From positions 814,001 through 878,000 of the forward strand of contig CM035322.1 in assembly GCA_000497125.2 (NCBI GenBank): a DNA stretch of 64,000 nucleotides. Direction: 5' to 3'. Shown here one piece after another: positions 12,811 through 24,435 of this stretch (position 1 is its first letter; each line of letters starts with the position of its first letter). The stretch comes from Spironucleus salmonicida. Lineage: Eukaryota; Fornicata; Diplomonadida; Hexamitidae. The notes beneath the pieces were generated by a model that saw only the letters and a list, made by a program, of their open reading frames with translations, had not been told where the DNA came from and did not search any database. Made by a program: the position numbers and the translations under genes.

Positions 12811-14206
12811 GCCGCGTGGTGGGTCATCCCGCCTGCTCGCCTGGTGGGCCATCCCGCCTGCTCGCGTGGTGGGCCATCCAGGTTACCCGCGTGGTGGGCC
12901 ATCCCGCCTGCTCGCCTGGTGGGCCATCCAGGTTACCCGCGTGGTGGGCCATCCCGCCTGCTCGCGTGGTGGGCCATCCAGGTTACCCGCGTGGTGGGCC
13001 ATCCCGCCTGCTCGCGTGGTGGGCCATCCAGGTTACCCGCGTGGTGGGCCATCCCGCCTGCTCGCCTGGTGGGCCATCCAGGTTACCCGCGTGGTGGGCC
13101 ATCCCGCCTGCTCGCCTGGTGGGCCATCCAGGTTACCCGCGTGGTGGGCCATCCCGCCTGCTCGCCTGGTGGGCCATCCAGGTTACCCGCGTGGTGGGCC
13201 ATCCCGCCTGCTCGCCTGGTGGGCCATCCAGGTTACCCGCGTGGTGGGCCATCCCGCCTGCTCGCGTGGTGGGCCATCCAGGTTACCCGCGTGGTGGGCC
13301 ATCCCGCCTGCCCTGGTGGCCATCCGGCCGCTGGTGGGCCATCCAGGTTACCCGCGTGGTGGGCCATCCCGCCTGCTCGCCTGGTGGGCCATCCAGGTTA
13401 CCCGCGTGGTGGGCCATCCCGCCTGCTCGCCTGGTGGGCCATCCCGCCTGCTCGCCTGGTGGGCCATCCAGGTTACCCGCGTGGTGGGCCATCCCGCCTG
13501 CTCGCCTGGTGGGCCATCCAGGTTACCCGCGTGGTGGGCCATCCCGCCTGCTCGCCTGGTGGGCCATCCAGGTTACCCGCGTGGTGGGCCATCCCGCCTG
13601 CTCGCGTGGTGGGCCATCCAGGTTACCCGCGTGGTGGGCCATCCCGCCTGCTCGCCTGGTGGGCCATCCAGGTTACCCGCGTGGTGGGCCATCCCGCCTG
13701 CTCGCCTGGTGGGCCATCCAGGTTACCCGCGTGGTGGGCCATCCCGCCTGCTCGCCTGGTGGGCCATCCAGTGTTACCCGCGTGGTGGGCCATCCCGCCT
13801 GCTCGCCTGGTGGGCCATCCAGGTTACCCGCGTGGTGGGCCATCCCGCCTGCTCGCGTGGTGGGCCATCCAGGTTACCCGCGTGGTGGGCCATCCCGCCT
13901 GCTCGCCTGGTGGGCCATCCAGGTTACCCGCGTGGTGGGCCATCCGCCGCGTGGTGGGCCATCCCGCCTGCTCGCCTGGTGGGCCATCCAGGTTACCCGC
14001 GTGGTGGGCCATCCCGCCTGCTCGCCTGGTGGGCCATCCAGGTTACCCGCGTGGTGGGCCATCCCGCCTGCTCGCGTGGTGGGCCATCCAGGTTACCCGC
14101 GTGGTGGGCCATCCCGCCTGCTCGCGTGGTGGGCCATCCAGGTTACCCGCGTGGTGGGCCATCCCGCCTGCTCGCGTGGTGGGCCATCCAGCCTGCTCGC
14201 GTGGTG
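12811..14206. repeat. GC-rich 50-bp minisatellite, about 28 copies
   Basis: A tandem array of a 50-bp unit, itself two related 25-bp half-units that both start GGTGGGCCATCC; one continues CGCCTGCTCGCCT, the other AGGTTACCCGCGT. Copies are almost identical apart from a G/C alternation (CTCGCCT versus CTCGCGT) and a few short deletions near 13310-13330, 13770 and 13945. It is about 68% GC inside a flank below 25% GC. All three forward frames are open because the unit has no stop and 50 is not a multiple of three, so the long frames are not evidence of a gene. Confidence 0.97.
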
Positions 14207-14207
14207 G

Positions 14208-15168
14208 ACCTAGATTTTATAAGAATTAATGAATCCATAATAGTATAGCAATTAATTTTTCTAGTTATAAGTGTTAATAAAAAATAATAAAAGAATTATA
14301 ACATAATTTTATATATATTATTATTAATGTTAAATATAAAAATATCTTAAAGCAAACTAATAAAAAGAATAAATACTAATTATCTTACCATATATCCTAT
14401 TTGATATTTATCAACTCATATTACTCACAATTAAATAATTTATAGATTGAGTGTTAACATTTCATCTAACTTTAATATAAAAAAGTAATTTAGACTTTTT
14501 CCAAATAATATATTAGTTATCATGTTATCTAATATTTTAGATTTATAAAATTTGATTATTTATGGCTATAAGAATTAATCATGGATGATAGATAATTCTT
14601 TTCACTATTCGCCCAATTTAGTTTATCACATTAGTGATGGTTAAATATCAGGTGAACTCACTTATATTCTTTAATTTAATTGGTATATGACGTTAGTATT
14701 TATAATATTAACAGAAATTATTATCAACAAATTTACAAATAAAATCAACATTCATGTTATAATAAAAGCTTTTATTATATGAACATTTTATAGATTTAAA
14801 ATAATTAATATCTGAAAGATATTTTATATAAAAAGGTTATGGCAGACTATTTATTATTATAAAATTTACAAATATAAGATAATATTTTTGCTCATTTTGA
14901 TCTAAATTGAATTACAAACATTGAATATAATTTTATATTTACTAAATGATTGATAATGTTATATATAAAACTCCAAAAAATTATTAATAAACAAAAATCA
15001 TATAATTTGAATCCATTGATTTTATAATAGTTATTATTAATTTGTATATATTTTTTAAAAATCTAATTTATAATAAATTTCCAATATTAAATTAATATCG
15101 TAAAATAACAAATATAAAAATTAGCTTTATTATACTCATTAACATTAAATTACTTCTTTTTTATAAAA
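14208..15168. other. AT-rich intergenic stretch, no gene supported
   Basis: Very AT-rich with frequent TGA in all frames. The composition falls sharply at the edge of the minisatellite. Confidence 0.5.
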
Positions 15169-15852
15169 ATGATTGAAATATAGATTATGTTTATTATTTC
15201 AATTTCAGTTTTAATTACGAGTTATTTGCTATCAGATTTATTAAATTAAGAGCCTTCACCATTTTTATCTATTTTCTTTTCTTGTGTAATGATTCATTAG
15301 TATAATACATGTTTAGAACATTATACACTTGTTCAACAAGTTGCAATTCCATATATAATTGGGGTTTTATACTTTATGTTGTAGATTAAACCAATTCGTG
15401 CAAGACTTTTATAGGGAGAGGTAGCAGAAAAAATTTACATATAAACGTAATTCTCAGATGATATATTTTTTATTATAACTATTTCAGTATATCCAATAAT
15501 AATAGAGTATCAGATTTGCTAATAAAAATTACTTTCCTGCATAATTTTTTATACAGTTATAGACTAAGTTATTACGATTTTACTAAGATAGGTATCAATT
15601 TAATCAAGAATGATTATTAATTATTGCTATATTGTAGGTGGATTCATAACATTTAAATTAACAAATTGTTATAAGTATGGAATTTTCTAAATGATTATCA
15701 ATATAATTATGAGTGCAGTTGGATTTGGAGAGAATATGCGCTTTATATTTAGTTTATTATTATTAGGCCTCTTTGAAGGTGTACAAACTGTGATGGGTTG
15801 GGAAACAACCTCAGAGTACTGGGCTCGGTATTTCGAGGGTCGGATGAAGTGA
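15169..15852 (+). CDS. Multi-pass membrane protein (227 aa)
   Basis: About six hydrophobic segments are visible (for example MFIISISVLITSYLL, VAIPYIIGVLYFML, IFFIITISVYPIII, LLSCIIFYTVIDQVI), with a conserved-looking end GWETTSEYWARYFEGRMK before TGA. The last 12 codons and about 230 bp downstream reappear next to the second actin gene at 28.7-28.96 kb. No family recognised. Confidence 0.65.
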
Positions 15853-16086
15853 GTGTTGAATTTTGGGCGTATATATATATATATATAATATTACCCCTAA
15901 CCGATATCGATATTCTATTTCCACTTCATTGTCAATCATCAGCCTTCTGCTAAGCAACCCGCCAGCGTGGGTTGTGCCCTAGGAGGACTGTTAAATTACC
16001 TGTGGATAATGACTCGCGAAATTGCTTTCCTGAGGCCACCAACCGCAGCATAGCTTCCAATTATATTTTACATCGCCCGGCAGTCG
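15814..16086. repeat. Dispersed inverted repeat R, copy A
   Basis: From GAGTACTGGGCTCGG in the 3' end of the 227-aa gene to CGGCAGTCG, this 273-bp block recurs in reverse orientation at about 28682-28956 with very few changes apart from the length of an internal (TA)n tract. Its downstream half is about 50% GC, contains a perfect CAACCC/GGGTTG hairpin, and is open in one frame (GCALGGLLNYLWIMTREIAF) without a convincing start. It may be a gene fragment or a non-coding RNA; neither is established. Confidence 0.85.
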
Positions 16087-16355
16087 CTGGGCTAACCTAA
16101 AGCAAAAGTATTATATACTTAAGTATTTATATATAGAGCGATTTTATATCATAAATTAAGATTCTCACTATATTTTATACATTTCACCACATTTAAGCTA
16201 TAACTACTTTACACTATAAAGTATTAAATAATCATATAAGGAATATGATTCACAAGTTTTAACTTCCTTATTATTAGCGAAAACGATAAGATAGGAAAAT
16301 AAATTAAAAATTATAATATATTATAGTTAATAATATAAAGTGTATAACAAATCAA

Positions 16356-17660
16356 ATGGATGAAGATGATACTTATTAAGAATTGATATCTAACCATGTA
16401 GGAAATCCGTAGTCCTCCTATTAATCAATATATTAAAAATTTAAGTTAACGCAAGTATCGCATTTAAGCTAAAAGAAACCACATCGAGCAACACTATTCT
16501 CATCGACACTAAACTTAACCAACACGATTCTAGGAGCTGGAATTCTCACCATACCATTTAATTTTAACAGAACTGGATACGTATTTGGGTACATATAGTA
16601 AGGTATGTTTGCCATTTTGGCTTATTACACCTTCCATCTTCTGGGTACTTCAGCAAGGGCCACGAAATGTTTCAACTACTAGCTGCTGATATAGTCGCTT
16701 TTAAATAAGACGCTTGGCTATTTAAGCTCGTTCTGCATTCTGATCTTTACCTCCTTCATAATGGTTTCTTTCTGTATTTTAATTCGGGACAACCTGTTCT
16801 TCCTAAGCGTCTAGTGGCATAAGGCTTTAGTATTTGCGGCTATCTTAGTTTTAGCGATAACACCATTAAGCAGTGTTCCTGAGCTGAATATGCTGCAATA
16901 CAGCTCCCTTCTCTCAATTTTTTGCGGATTTTACGTGGTTTTGTTCACAGTTTCCCTATGCGTCCTAAAATCGACCAACAAGTTGACTCTGCCTGAAATG
17001 GAACCTCCTATAGCAATAAAGCCAATTACATTTTAGTTTTTCGCTTCTTTTGCATATTCTGCACTGGCTTTCGCGGGACATTTTAATGCTCTGAACGTGT
17101 TCTAGGAGGTCAAGAATCACTCATCAAAGAGCTTCAATAAGAGCGCATTTTTCAGCATTGTATGTATACTGATAATGAATCTGTTAATATCTACTGGTTA
17201 TTTCGTGTTTTCAGATCAAGTTGAGCCAAACATTTTGTAAAATTTCGATAATTTAATCTAGTACAGAGCGCTTTCTTACATTTGCAACATAAGTCTAGTT
17301 ATTATACTAGTTTGCAGCTATCCCTTGATGATGTTTTGCTTCAAGGCTAATTTATTGGAACTATGCTGTAGAAAACGAGAAATAAAGTATAAGCATTAGG
17401 TTATAATTGTTATCTTTTTAAATATACTATTTGGAGGAATTAGCCTGTTTCTTACTGACGTAGGGATTGTTTTAGATGTTGTGAGTTCTATCGCATGTGT
17501 GCCTTTGGTTATAGTGTTTCCAGGGTTGTTAGGTTTGCGATGGAGTTACGAAGAACATGATAGAAAGAAGAAAATTATAGGGCTGATTGTAAATACTATA
17601 GTTGTGATAGTGGGTGTTCTGTTAATGATATTAGGGGTTATAGGCTGCTTTATTAAGTGA
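16356..17660 (+). CDS. Amino-acid transporter, AAAP/SLC38 family (434 aa)
   Basis: The first transmembrane segment LTNTILGAGILTIPFNF carries the GAGILxxP signature of AAAP/SLC32/36/38 (Avt-type) transporters. The cytoplasmic N-terminus of about 50 residues precedes 10-11 hydrophobic segments, including VFAAILVLAITPLS, LLSIFCGFYVVLF and IIGLIVNTIVVIVGVLL at the end. Length fits the family. It probably moves neutral amino acids across the plasma or lysosomal membrane; substrate cannot be read from sequence. Confidence 0.85.
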
Positions 17661-17848
17661 TATGAATAAATGTACTAAAAATAATAATTATCTTGTTTTC
17701 TAGTAATATATTTTTTGTAAAAATATTTAAAATTATAATATAATAGTCATAAATTAATATTATTCATAAAAACAATATTAATTATATAATATATTTTATT
17801 GATTATTAATAAAATATATTCCTTTCCTTATTCCACTCCAAAGTTAAA

Positions 17849-18478
17849 ATGTCCGTTCCTACTTTTAAGCTTATTATCGTAGGTGATGGTGCTACTGGTA
17901 AGACTACTTATGTTTAGCGTCATGTATCGGGAGAATTCCGTCGTCAATATATTGCAACTATTGGTGTTGAAGTTCGTTCTCTTCCCTTCTATACTTCTTA
18001 AGGGGAAGTTCATTTTGAAGTCTACGATACTGCTGGTTAAGAAAAGTTTGGTGGTCTTCGTGATGGTTATTATGTCAACGCAAAAGCATGTTTTTTATTC
18101 TTCGATGTAACTTCTCGTAATACTTACAAAAATGTTGAAAATTGGTATAATGATGTTGTCAGAATCGTTTAAGATATTCCAATGGTATTAGTTGGTAATA
18201 AGTGTGATTAAAAGAATCGTGAAGTTCGTACTCAATCTGTTTCATTCCATAGAAACAAGGGTATTGATTATGTTGAAATTTCAGCAAAATCCAATTATAA
18301 CTACGAAGTACCTTTCTTAATCATCTGCAAAAAGCTTGCCAACGATCCTACTTTAAGTTTTACTTAGGCTCCCGCACTTATTCCTGCTGAGATATAGATG
18401 ACTGAGTAGGACAAGGCTCAAATTAATGATGCATTAAACTAAGCAGCTAACGTCGCTCTTCCTGACGATGACGAATGA
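17849..18478 (+). CDS. RAN: Ran GTPase (209 aa)
   Basis: Small GTPase driving nucleocytoplasmic transport. Motifs in order: P-loop GDGATGKT (residues 9-16), switch I ATIGVEV, switch [18 protein letters not shown] (Ran-specific), NKCD for guanine recognition, ISAKSN (G5), and the acidic Ran tail DDDE at the C-terminus, with no prenylation Cys. The Gln of DTAGQE, essential for GTP hydrolysis, is encoded by TAA. A TTCCACTCC motif lies about 10 bases before the ATG. Confidence 0.96.
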
Positions 18479-18762
18479 TGAAATGCTATTTTTGTTATCA
18501 CTTATTTGATTATTAATTCAGCACCTTATTTTGATCATATAAATAAGGTAAGATAACTTTAATTGCTAATATACTCATTTAATTAGTAATCATCAGAGAT
18601 ACTCGCTAGAAAATATTATAAGCTGATTTAAAAAACTTAATCGCATATATCGATACAGCAGTTTTGCGTCATATAACATTGATTAAAATTTATAGGAGAA
18701 GCTTTATAGGTTTAATAGTAAAGCTAAATCACTCTAGAATAAAATCTAAAACAAATGGCACA

Positions 18763-20976
18763 TCACTCAACATACAGTTCTAAACTTTCGCACAAATTAA
18801 ATGTACATCCAGTAATTCCTTAAAATCCTTTGAAATCCTTAATTAACTCTGCATAGCAGTCTCTTGCTTCCACCTCCCCCTAGTCCAACAGTTTTTTGCA
18901 ATAAGACGCCGCTTTCTTGCTCACAAACGAAAAAATAAACCCGACGCTTTTATTTTTCAATGGGGAGCTTTTAAGAGTGTGCAGCGATGCGAGATCGTTC
19001 GTCAACGACTATAAAGTTTTTATGCTAAGCCCAGACTCACACTTTTAAAGGCTGTCAACTACAGCAGTCAGAATCAAAATCTCCTTCGCAATCATCTATT
19101 CTTACTTCGTTTTGGCAGTAATAACCAGCGTCTAGGCCCCTTAGACCACACTTTTCAGATCTAGCTCTTTTTGAACGCACACCAAACTTGTCAGTGCCAA
19201 TTCTTGGTACCGCAAGGTGATCAGCTTCGGCGTGAAGTTCTCCACATTGAAGGGCAGCGACACGTGCCTCTTCAGCAGCTGCACGAAATTCTACGCTGGA
19301 AATTCCGGTAAAAGCGGGCGGAAGTCGATTTTGGAAACGAACTTGTCCAGAATATCCTAGTAAGCTGACTCGTAGTCTGGAATTACCTTCGTCTTTGGCG
19401 GGAACTGCCCTGCCAGCGCGGTTGGTGTAGGCGCCGGCGCCAACTCGGCGTACAAGTCATGCTGCAATTTGAGAGTTTCCGAGATCTCGGAGGGCGAATT
19501 CGGCAGGGCGCTATGGCTCTGCTAGGGCATGGCTGGCGCGAAGTCGATCAAATTCTACGGGGGAGCAGATGCGGGGTTTTAGGGAGTGAGATTATGATTT
19601 TACACATGTTAAGGACTCTGAACAGGCGCGAAGTCGAACAAGCTCTGCTGTGGTGCAGATGTGGGATTTTAGGGAGCGAAATTATGATTTTACACATGTT
19701 AAGGACTCTGAACAGGCGCGAAGTCGAACAAGCTCTGCTGTGGTGCAGATGCGGGGTTTTAGGGAGCGAAATTATGATTTTACACATGTTAAGGACTCTG
19801 AACAGGCGCGAAGTCGAACAAGCTCTGCTGTGGTGCAGATGCGGGGTTTTAGGGAGCGAAATTATGATTTTACACATGTTAAGGACTCTGAACAGGCGCA
19901 AAATCGAACAAATTCTACTGACATCCGGCCCCAGAGCCTTGCACACCTAAATTCGCATTCTAACCCCCCTAAATCTCTTAAACAACACCATTTTACACAT
20001 ACTAGCCCCCCTACAACATCCCCAGCAGCTCCACACAGCTCGGCCGGTCCACAGGGTCCTTCTGCAGGCAGGCGCGCACGACGCCCTTGAGCGCAGCGCT
20101 GTAGCGCATTACGTTCCTGCGCTCCGCGTACGGGCCGAGGTGCTCCACGGCCTCGTCCGGGAACTCGAAACGGGCGTTGAAATTCGCGAGAACCTCGCCC
20201 TCCGGGAACGGAAAACGGCCGTACATCAGCCGGAACACGGCGACCCCGATGGCGAAAACGTCGACTTTTCCCGTCACGTCGAACTTCGAGAGCAGGTTTA
20301 CGAGCTCCGGGGGGCGGTACTGCGGCGTCGTCGCGTTCTCGACCTCGGCCGCGAGGGCGTTGCGCAAACTCGCGTTCCCTATGAGTTCCATTCCCGTGTG
20401 GTGCAAATTTGTCGCGGAGCCGAAATCGCAGATTTTGACCTGGCCGTTGCGGAGGAGCATGTTCTCGAGCTTCGCGTCGCGATTTATGAAGCCGAGGGAG
20501 TGGATTTTGGCGAACGCGGCCGCGATTTGCGCGAAATAGGCGGTGATTTGCGCCTCCGGGAGCTCTTTCAGGCCGACCAGCTGCTGCTCGCATCGCTCCA
20601 TCACGTAGACGACGTTTGCGGGTCCACGGTAAGGCAGTTAGGATGTGTTTTGCATGATTGCGTTATCGACGATGAGCGCGTAAACTTGAACGACATTCGG
20701 GTGCTCGAAGGCGCGCTGGAGCTCGTACTCGGCGATAGCGGCCTGGAACTGCTCTGGAGACTGCGCAAACTGCTTCTTTACGAGGAATTGCGGGTCCGAG
20801 GTTTCGTACACGTTCGCGAACGAGCCCTGCGCCAGAAATTTGGTCACCTGCAGGTTGTGGTACGGCAGGAACGTGCCGATGAATGCGTCCTGCTGGATGG
20901 TTTTCGCTACTGTGGTCGTAATTTGCTGTTTTGCGGCAGAAATCAGCGAGGTTACTTTGGACTGAAATTGCCTCAT
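18763..20976 (-). CDS. NAK-family (AAK1/GAK/Prk1-like) protein kinase with internal repeats (737 aa)
   Basis: The N-terminal kinase domain spans residues about 45-325: FLAQGSFANVYE glycine loop, VKKQF lysine, FINRDAKLEN catalytic loop (Asp near 167), CDFGSA (Asp near 184) and TTPQYRPPELVN, the typical NAK-family activation segment. NAK kinases phosphorylate clathrin adaptors. HRD is changed to NRD but the catalytic Asp is kept. Residues about 350-480 contain four nearly identical 30-aa repeats with SLFDFAP and NFAPQNP motifs, resembling short adaptor-binding motifs. The last 230 residues are a helical domain. A CACTCC motif lies 5 bases before the ATG. One frame covers the kinase, repeats and tail once TAA/TAG are read as Gln. 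Confidence 0.85.
19541..19910 (-). repeat. In-frame 90-bp tandem repeat within the kinase gene
   Basis: Four 90-bp units, nearly identical at DNA level (the 19621, 19711 and 19801 units differ by one or two bases). Each encodes a 30-residue unit with LFDFAP and NFAPQNPASAP. Near-identity at synonymous sites implies recent expansion or homogenisation. Confidence 0.93.
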
Positions 20977-21085
20977 TTGTGGAGTGACAAATTAAAGAGT
21001 GCTTATATATGATAATAGTAAATAATGGCAAATAATATAAATCAAAATTTTGGAATAATAGTTTATTTAAAAAAATCAAATTTAA

Positions 21086-21772
21086 TCATTTGGAAGGCTT
21101 GAACTGTTCAAGTAATTTCTTAGATACGGCCTGCTTAGCTTTGATGGCTACTCTCTTGGCGGTTCTGCGAGTGAAAGTTTTCTTGGTGACTAAACGCTGG
21201 ATCTTCTGGGTCTTGATATAAGTCTTACCAGACTTAGAGGTCTTAGTTCTACCTACTTCACGAGTAAGAGTTACAACTAAGTGGTGTTGATCAGCAGCAA
21301 GCTTGGAGTGGGGGATACCAAATAAACGTCTGAGCTTAGAAGCACGCTTGGGTAAGTGCTGTGCGGGTTTGTGTAAATTAGTAACACCTTCAACTGTCGT
21401 GTTACCAAAAGCAACTAGAGATACGTTAAGAGCATGGAGATCAGCACCAACGATGCAACCACGGATGGATTTTCTTCTCATTTGAGCAGTCTTACGTTCA
21501 CGGAAGCATGGGCGACCCTTGGAAAGAAGGAGACGGACACGCTGGTTCTTGAGAACACCCTACATCATAGGGAAACCCTAGGCATCGTTACCACCAGTAA
21601 TCTAAAGAGTGCAACCGACGAGTTCGGGGTCAACGAGAGAACCGTCAAACTGGGAAGAAATACGGAGACCGTGTAATTGTTAAACTTTACGGAAGTCTTC
21701 AATCTGGTAAGATTTAGCACCACCAGTAGAGGGGCATTGGACGTTAACCTTGCAGAATGAACCTTTGGGCAT
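21086..21772 (-). CDS. RPS6: Ribosomal protein eS6 (RPS6), 228 aa
   Basis: 40S subunit protein. Begins MPKGSFCKVNVQCPSTGG, contains GGNDAQGFPMMQGVL, RVRLLLSKGRPCFRERKTAQ and RRKSIRGCIV, all eS6 hallmarks. The C-terminal helix is rich in Lys and ends FKPSK; the Ser/Arg cluster phosphorylated in animals is not evident. A TTTCCACTCC motif lies just before the ATG. Several Gln (in DAQG, KSYQ) are TAA/TAG. Confidence 0.96.
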
Positions 21773-21885
21773 ACACGTGGAGTGGAAATAGAAAAATGAA
21801 ACGAACGAGAATAGGTATTTATATATGTATTATAGCTAGTCTTAATAATTATAAAAACTATTTAATAATATTATATGGCATATAT

Positions 21886-22200
21886 TCATTAGTTTAGTTA
21901 AATTTCTGGGAATTAACAACTCTCAACATTGACTACTCTACCACAAATACCAATTTGAGCACATGCGAAAGCAATCTCACTCTTATTGGATATACCATTC
22001 AAATATCCATATGAAAGAGCTTCTTGTGAAGATTTAGGGTGGTTTAATAAAGTTAGCTTAATTTTTTCGCTTAGTTCATCATTTAAGTTATAAAGAAAGG
22101 TAATTGCATTAGATATAGTAATTTCTTAATATTCACGAAGATTTTTTGTCTTAATAAGATTGGTAAGTTGGGCATATTCTTATTTAATTAAATTCTGCAT
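21886..22200 (-). CDS. Small helical protein (104 aa)
   Basis: Starts MQNLIKQEYAQLTNLIKTK. Helical, with a central segment AITFLYNLNDELSEKIKLTLL and a C-terminal part containing FACAQIGICGRVVNVESC with three Cys. No family recognised. It sits between eS6 and uS8, all on the same strand. Confidence 0.6.
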
Positions 22201-22368
22201 TTTAAAATCAGTTTAATTATATGATAATTTTGAAAATAAATAAAAATTACTAAAAATTCAAAAATATAATATAACATAAAATAGTGATACTAATTGATTA
22301 TGGGAGTCGACCTTGTCTCCATCAATTAGCAATATAGCCTCTATAAATGGTCATTTAAAATTAATTAA

Positions 22369-22761
22369 TCAGTAGAAATAGCCAATAACCTTACCACCTA
22401 TTTATTTCTTTTAGGCTTCGACGTGGTCCATAACACCTTGGGAGGTGGTAATAACTAAGTGGCCGAAGAGTCTAGAAGGAAGGAGGGAGGTTACCCACTT
22501 TTCAATCTCAGAGTTGGAGATATCAAATCTAGGAGAAATGACAGCAGCCTTATTAAGACGACCAATAAGGTTAATAACAACCTTACCACCACGCTGGTTA
22601 TCAAGATAAGTGAAATCAGCAATATAACCGTTGTTCTGCATGAGTTTCATGAATTCAATGAGAACCTTAGGAACGGGGGCGCAAACGCATTGACGCTTAC
22701 CAGCTTTTTAAGCATTGCAGATGGTCTTGAGAGCATCACGTAAGGGATTGCTGCGAGTCAT
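22369..22761 (-). CDS. RPS15A: Ribosomal protein uS8 (RPS15A), 130 aa
   Basis: 40S protein binding 18S rRNA helix 21. Begins MTRSNPLRDALKTICNA, contains FMKLMQNNGYIADF, GGKVVINLIGRLNKAAVISPRF and LLPSRLFGHLVITTSQGVMDH, and ends with the family-typical GGKVIGYFY just before TGA. The true end lies beyond TAA/TAG codons that would truncate it under the standard code, a clean demonstration of TAR=Gln. A TTCCACTTC motif precedes the ATG. Confidence 0.97.
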
Positions 22762-22891
22762 TCAAAATGAAGTGGAATAAAAAAATTAAATTAGAATTAT
22801 ATCCTTTATTTGTATATAATAATATATCTACGATTTAATTAATTTTATAATTTATTTACTATAATAAATTTAAAATTTTGACTTTCCTAAA

Positions 22892-22898
22892 TCATCCA
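22892..22898 (+). promoter_or_regulatory. CCACTCC initiator-like element (actin A; representative)
   Basis: CCACTCC 18 bases before the actin ATG, and the exact point where the two actin copies begin to match. Equivalent CCACTCC, CCACTTC or CCATTCC elements lie 4-20 bases before the ATG of Ran, uL2, eS6, uS8, eS19, uL10, eS27, uL5, uS11, PBDC1, the RRM protein, the 649-aa and 513-aa proteins and others. This is the pattern of an initiator with very short leaders. Confidence 0.8.
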
Positions 22899-22909
22899 CT
22901 CCTCAAACA

Positions 22910-24040
22910 ATGTCCGATACCGCGAACCTCCCGATAGTTATCGACAACGGTACAGGAATGTGCAAGGCCGGTTTCGCTGGTGATGACGCACCACGTGCCG
23001 TCTTCCCGGCAATCATAGGACGCCCCAAGCACCAGACCACCATGGTAGGCACCCAGGCCAAGACCGAGTACATCGGCGACGAAGCCCTCGCCAAGAAGGG
23101 CGTGCTCAAGCTCACCTATCCCATCGAGCACGGTTCCATCAAGGAGTGGGACGACATGAAGAAGATCTGGCACCACTGTTTCTTCAACGAGCTCCGCGTC
23201 GAGCCCAACGAGCACCCCGTACTACTCACCGAGGCCCCCAAGAACGCCAAGCAGAACAGGGAGCGCATGTGCCAGGTTATGTTTGACGAGTTCCAGGTCA
23301 AGGCCTTCTACGTCCAGATCCAGGCCGTCCTCGCGCTTTACTCCTCGGGTCGTACAACTGGTATCGTCCTAGACTCAGGAGACGGTGTCACTCACTCAGT
23401 TCCCATCTATGAAGGTTATTCTATGCCCCATGCCATCGGCAGACTCGACCTCGCCGGACGTGACCTCACCGACTGGTGCCAGGTATGTCTCCAGGACGCA
23501 GGTGTCGCCCTCACGACTTCTGCCGAGCTCGAAATTGTCAGACAGATCAAGGAGAACCTCTGCTTCGTCGCCCTCGATTACGAAGGTACCCTGCAGAAAG
23601 CCCAGGAGACTGACGAGTACGTGTCCCAGTACGAGCTTCCCGACGGTAACGTGATCAAGGTCAATGTTGCCCGCTTTAAAGCTCCTGAGCTTCTCTTCAA
23701 ACCAGAGCTTCAGGGCAAGGAGATGGATGGTATCCACCAGCTCACCTTCAAGTCTATCCAGAAGTGCGATATCGACATCAGGTCAGACCTCTACACGAAT
23801 GTAGTCCTTTCCGGCGGATCAACCATGTACAAGGGCCTGCCAGAACGTCTTGAGAAAGAGCTTTAGGAACTCGTACCCTCAGGCAAGAAGGTCAAGATCA
23901 CCGCCCAATAGGACAGGAAGTACTCCGTCTTCGCAGGTGGCTCCATCCTCTCCTCCCTCTCCACCTTTGAGAACATGTGGATCACCAAGGCCGAGTACGA
24001 GGAGACCGGTGCCGTCATTGCCAACAGGAAATGTATGTGA
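22910..24040 (+). CDS. ACT1: Actin, copy A (376 aa)
   Basis: Conventional actin. Starts [19 protein letters not shown], with the nucleotide-binding DNGTG and LDSGDGVTH loops, [20 protein letters not shown] at the C-terminus and full normal length. Gln in LEKELQELVPS is TAG, as is one Gln of AQQDRKYS (the other is CAA), so standard-code reading would stop at residue 318. Codons are strongly GC-ending, unlike neighbouring genes, as expected for a very highly expressed gene. CCACTCC lies 18 bases before the ATG. Confidence 0.98.
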
Positions 24041-24120
24041 TATGCTTTTGATTCACTTCACCATGAAGGTGCTATAGAATAAGATCACTACTTCTGGATC
24101 TCTATAATGCAAAGCAACCA

Positions 24121-24327
24121 TCACTTATACTAATCTATTATCGACTGAATTTCCTCTGATGTAGGATCTAAAATAAACTATGGCAGTTTAAAAATATCAA
24201 TCTATCCTAACATATCATCTTTAACTTAATTTTAAATAGCTTACTGATATTCTTCTTTTTCTTAAATTTAAAATATTTATCTGGCAATTAACTGTTACTG
24301 TTAATTAGATGTTGTATTATTCATCAT
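24121..24327 (-). CDS. Small Gln-rich protein (68 aa)
   Basis: Starts MMNNTTSNQQQQLIARQ and ends PTSEEIQSIIDQYK before TGA. Helical and charged. Many Gln are TAA/TAG. The plus strand is also open (about 24053-24335), but this reading has the more natural composition. Family unknown. Confidence 0.5.
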
Positions 24328-24435
24328 CGAAATGAGTTTATTGATCATTCTCGAAATATAAAAATAATTATATAATTTAATTATATATTATTCATGCATC
24401 AATTAAAAACAAATTATAATTTCCACTTCTTTGGA

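Larger units (their letters stand above)
22892..24083. repeat. Inverted duplication containing actin, copy A
   Basis: Identity with copy B (about 28970-30167) begins at the CCACTCC motif 18 bases before the ATG, covers the whole actin gene and about 40 bp of 3' flank (one mismatch seen there), and stops after GCTATAGAATA. Sequences beyond both ends are unrelated. Confidence 0.95.

Noticed and set aside
12811-14206. CRISPR-like direct repeats
   Set aside because: There are no unique spacers; it is a simple tandem array in a eukaryotic genome.
12784-14248. Three overlapping open frames of 460-481 codons
   Set aside because: They exist only because the 50-bp repeat lacks stops and shifts frame every unit; the three frames give the same peptide repeats and there is no plausible start or 3' end.
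22892-24083. Pseudogene status for one actin copy
   Set aside because: Both copies are complete, encode the same protein and keep the CCACTCC element.
24053-24335. Plus-strand frame of 94 codons starting after CACTTC in the actin 3' flank
   Set aside because: It overlaps the minus-strand 68-aa frame, whose composition and end are more natural; in actin copy B the plus frame stops after seven codons.
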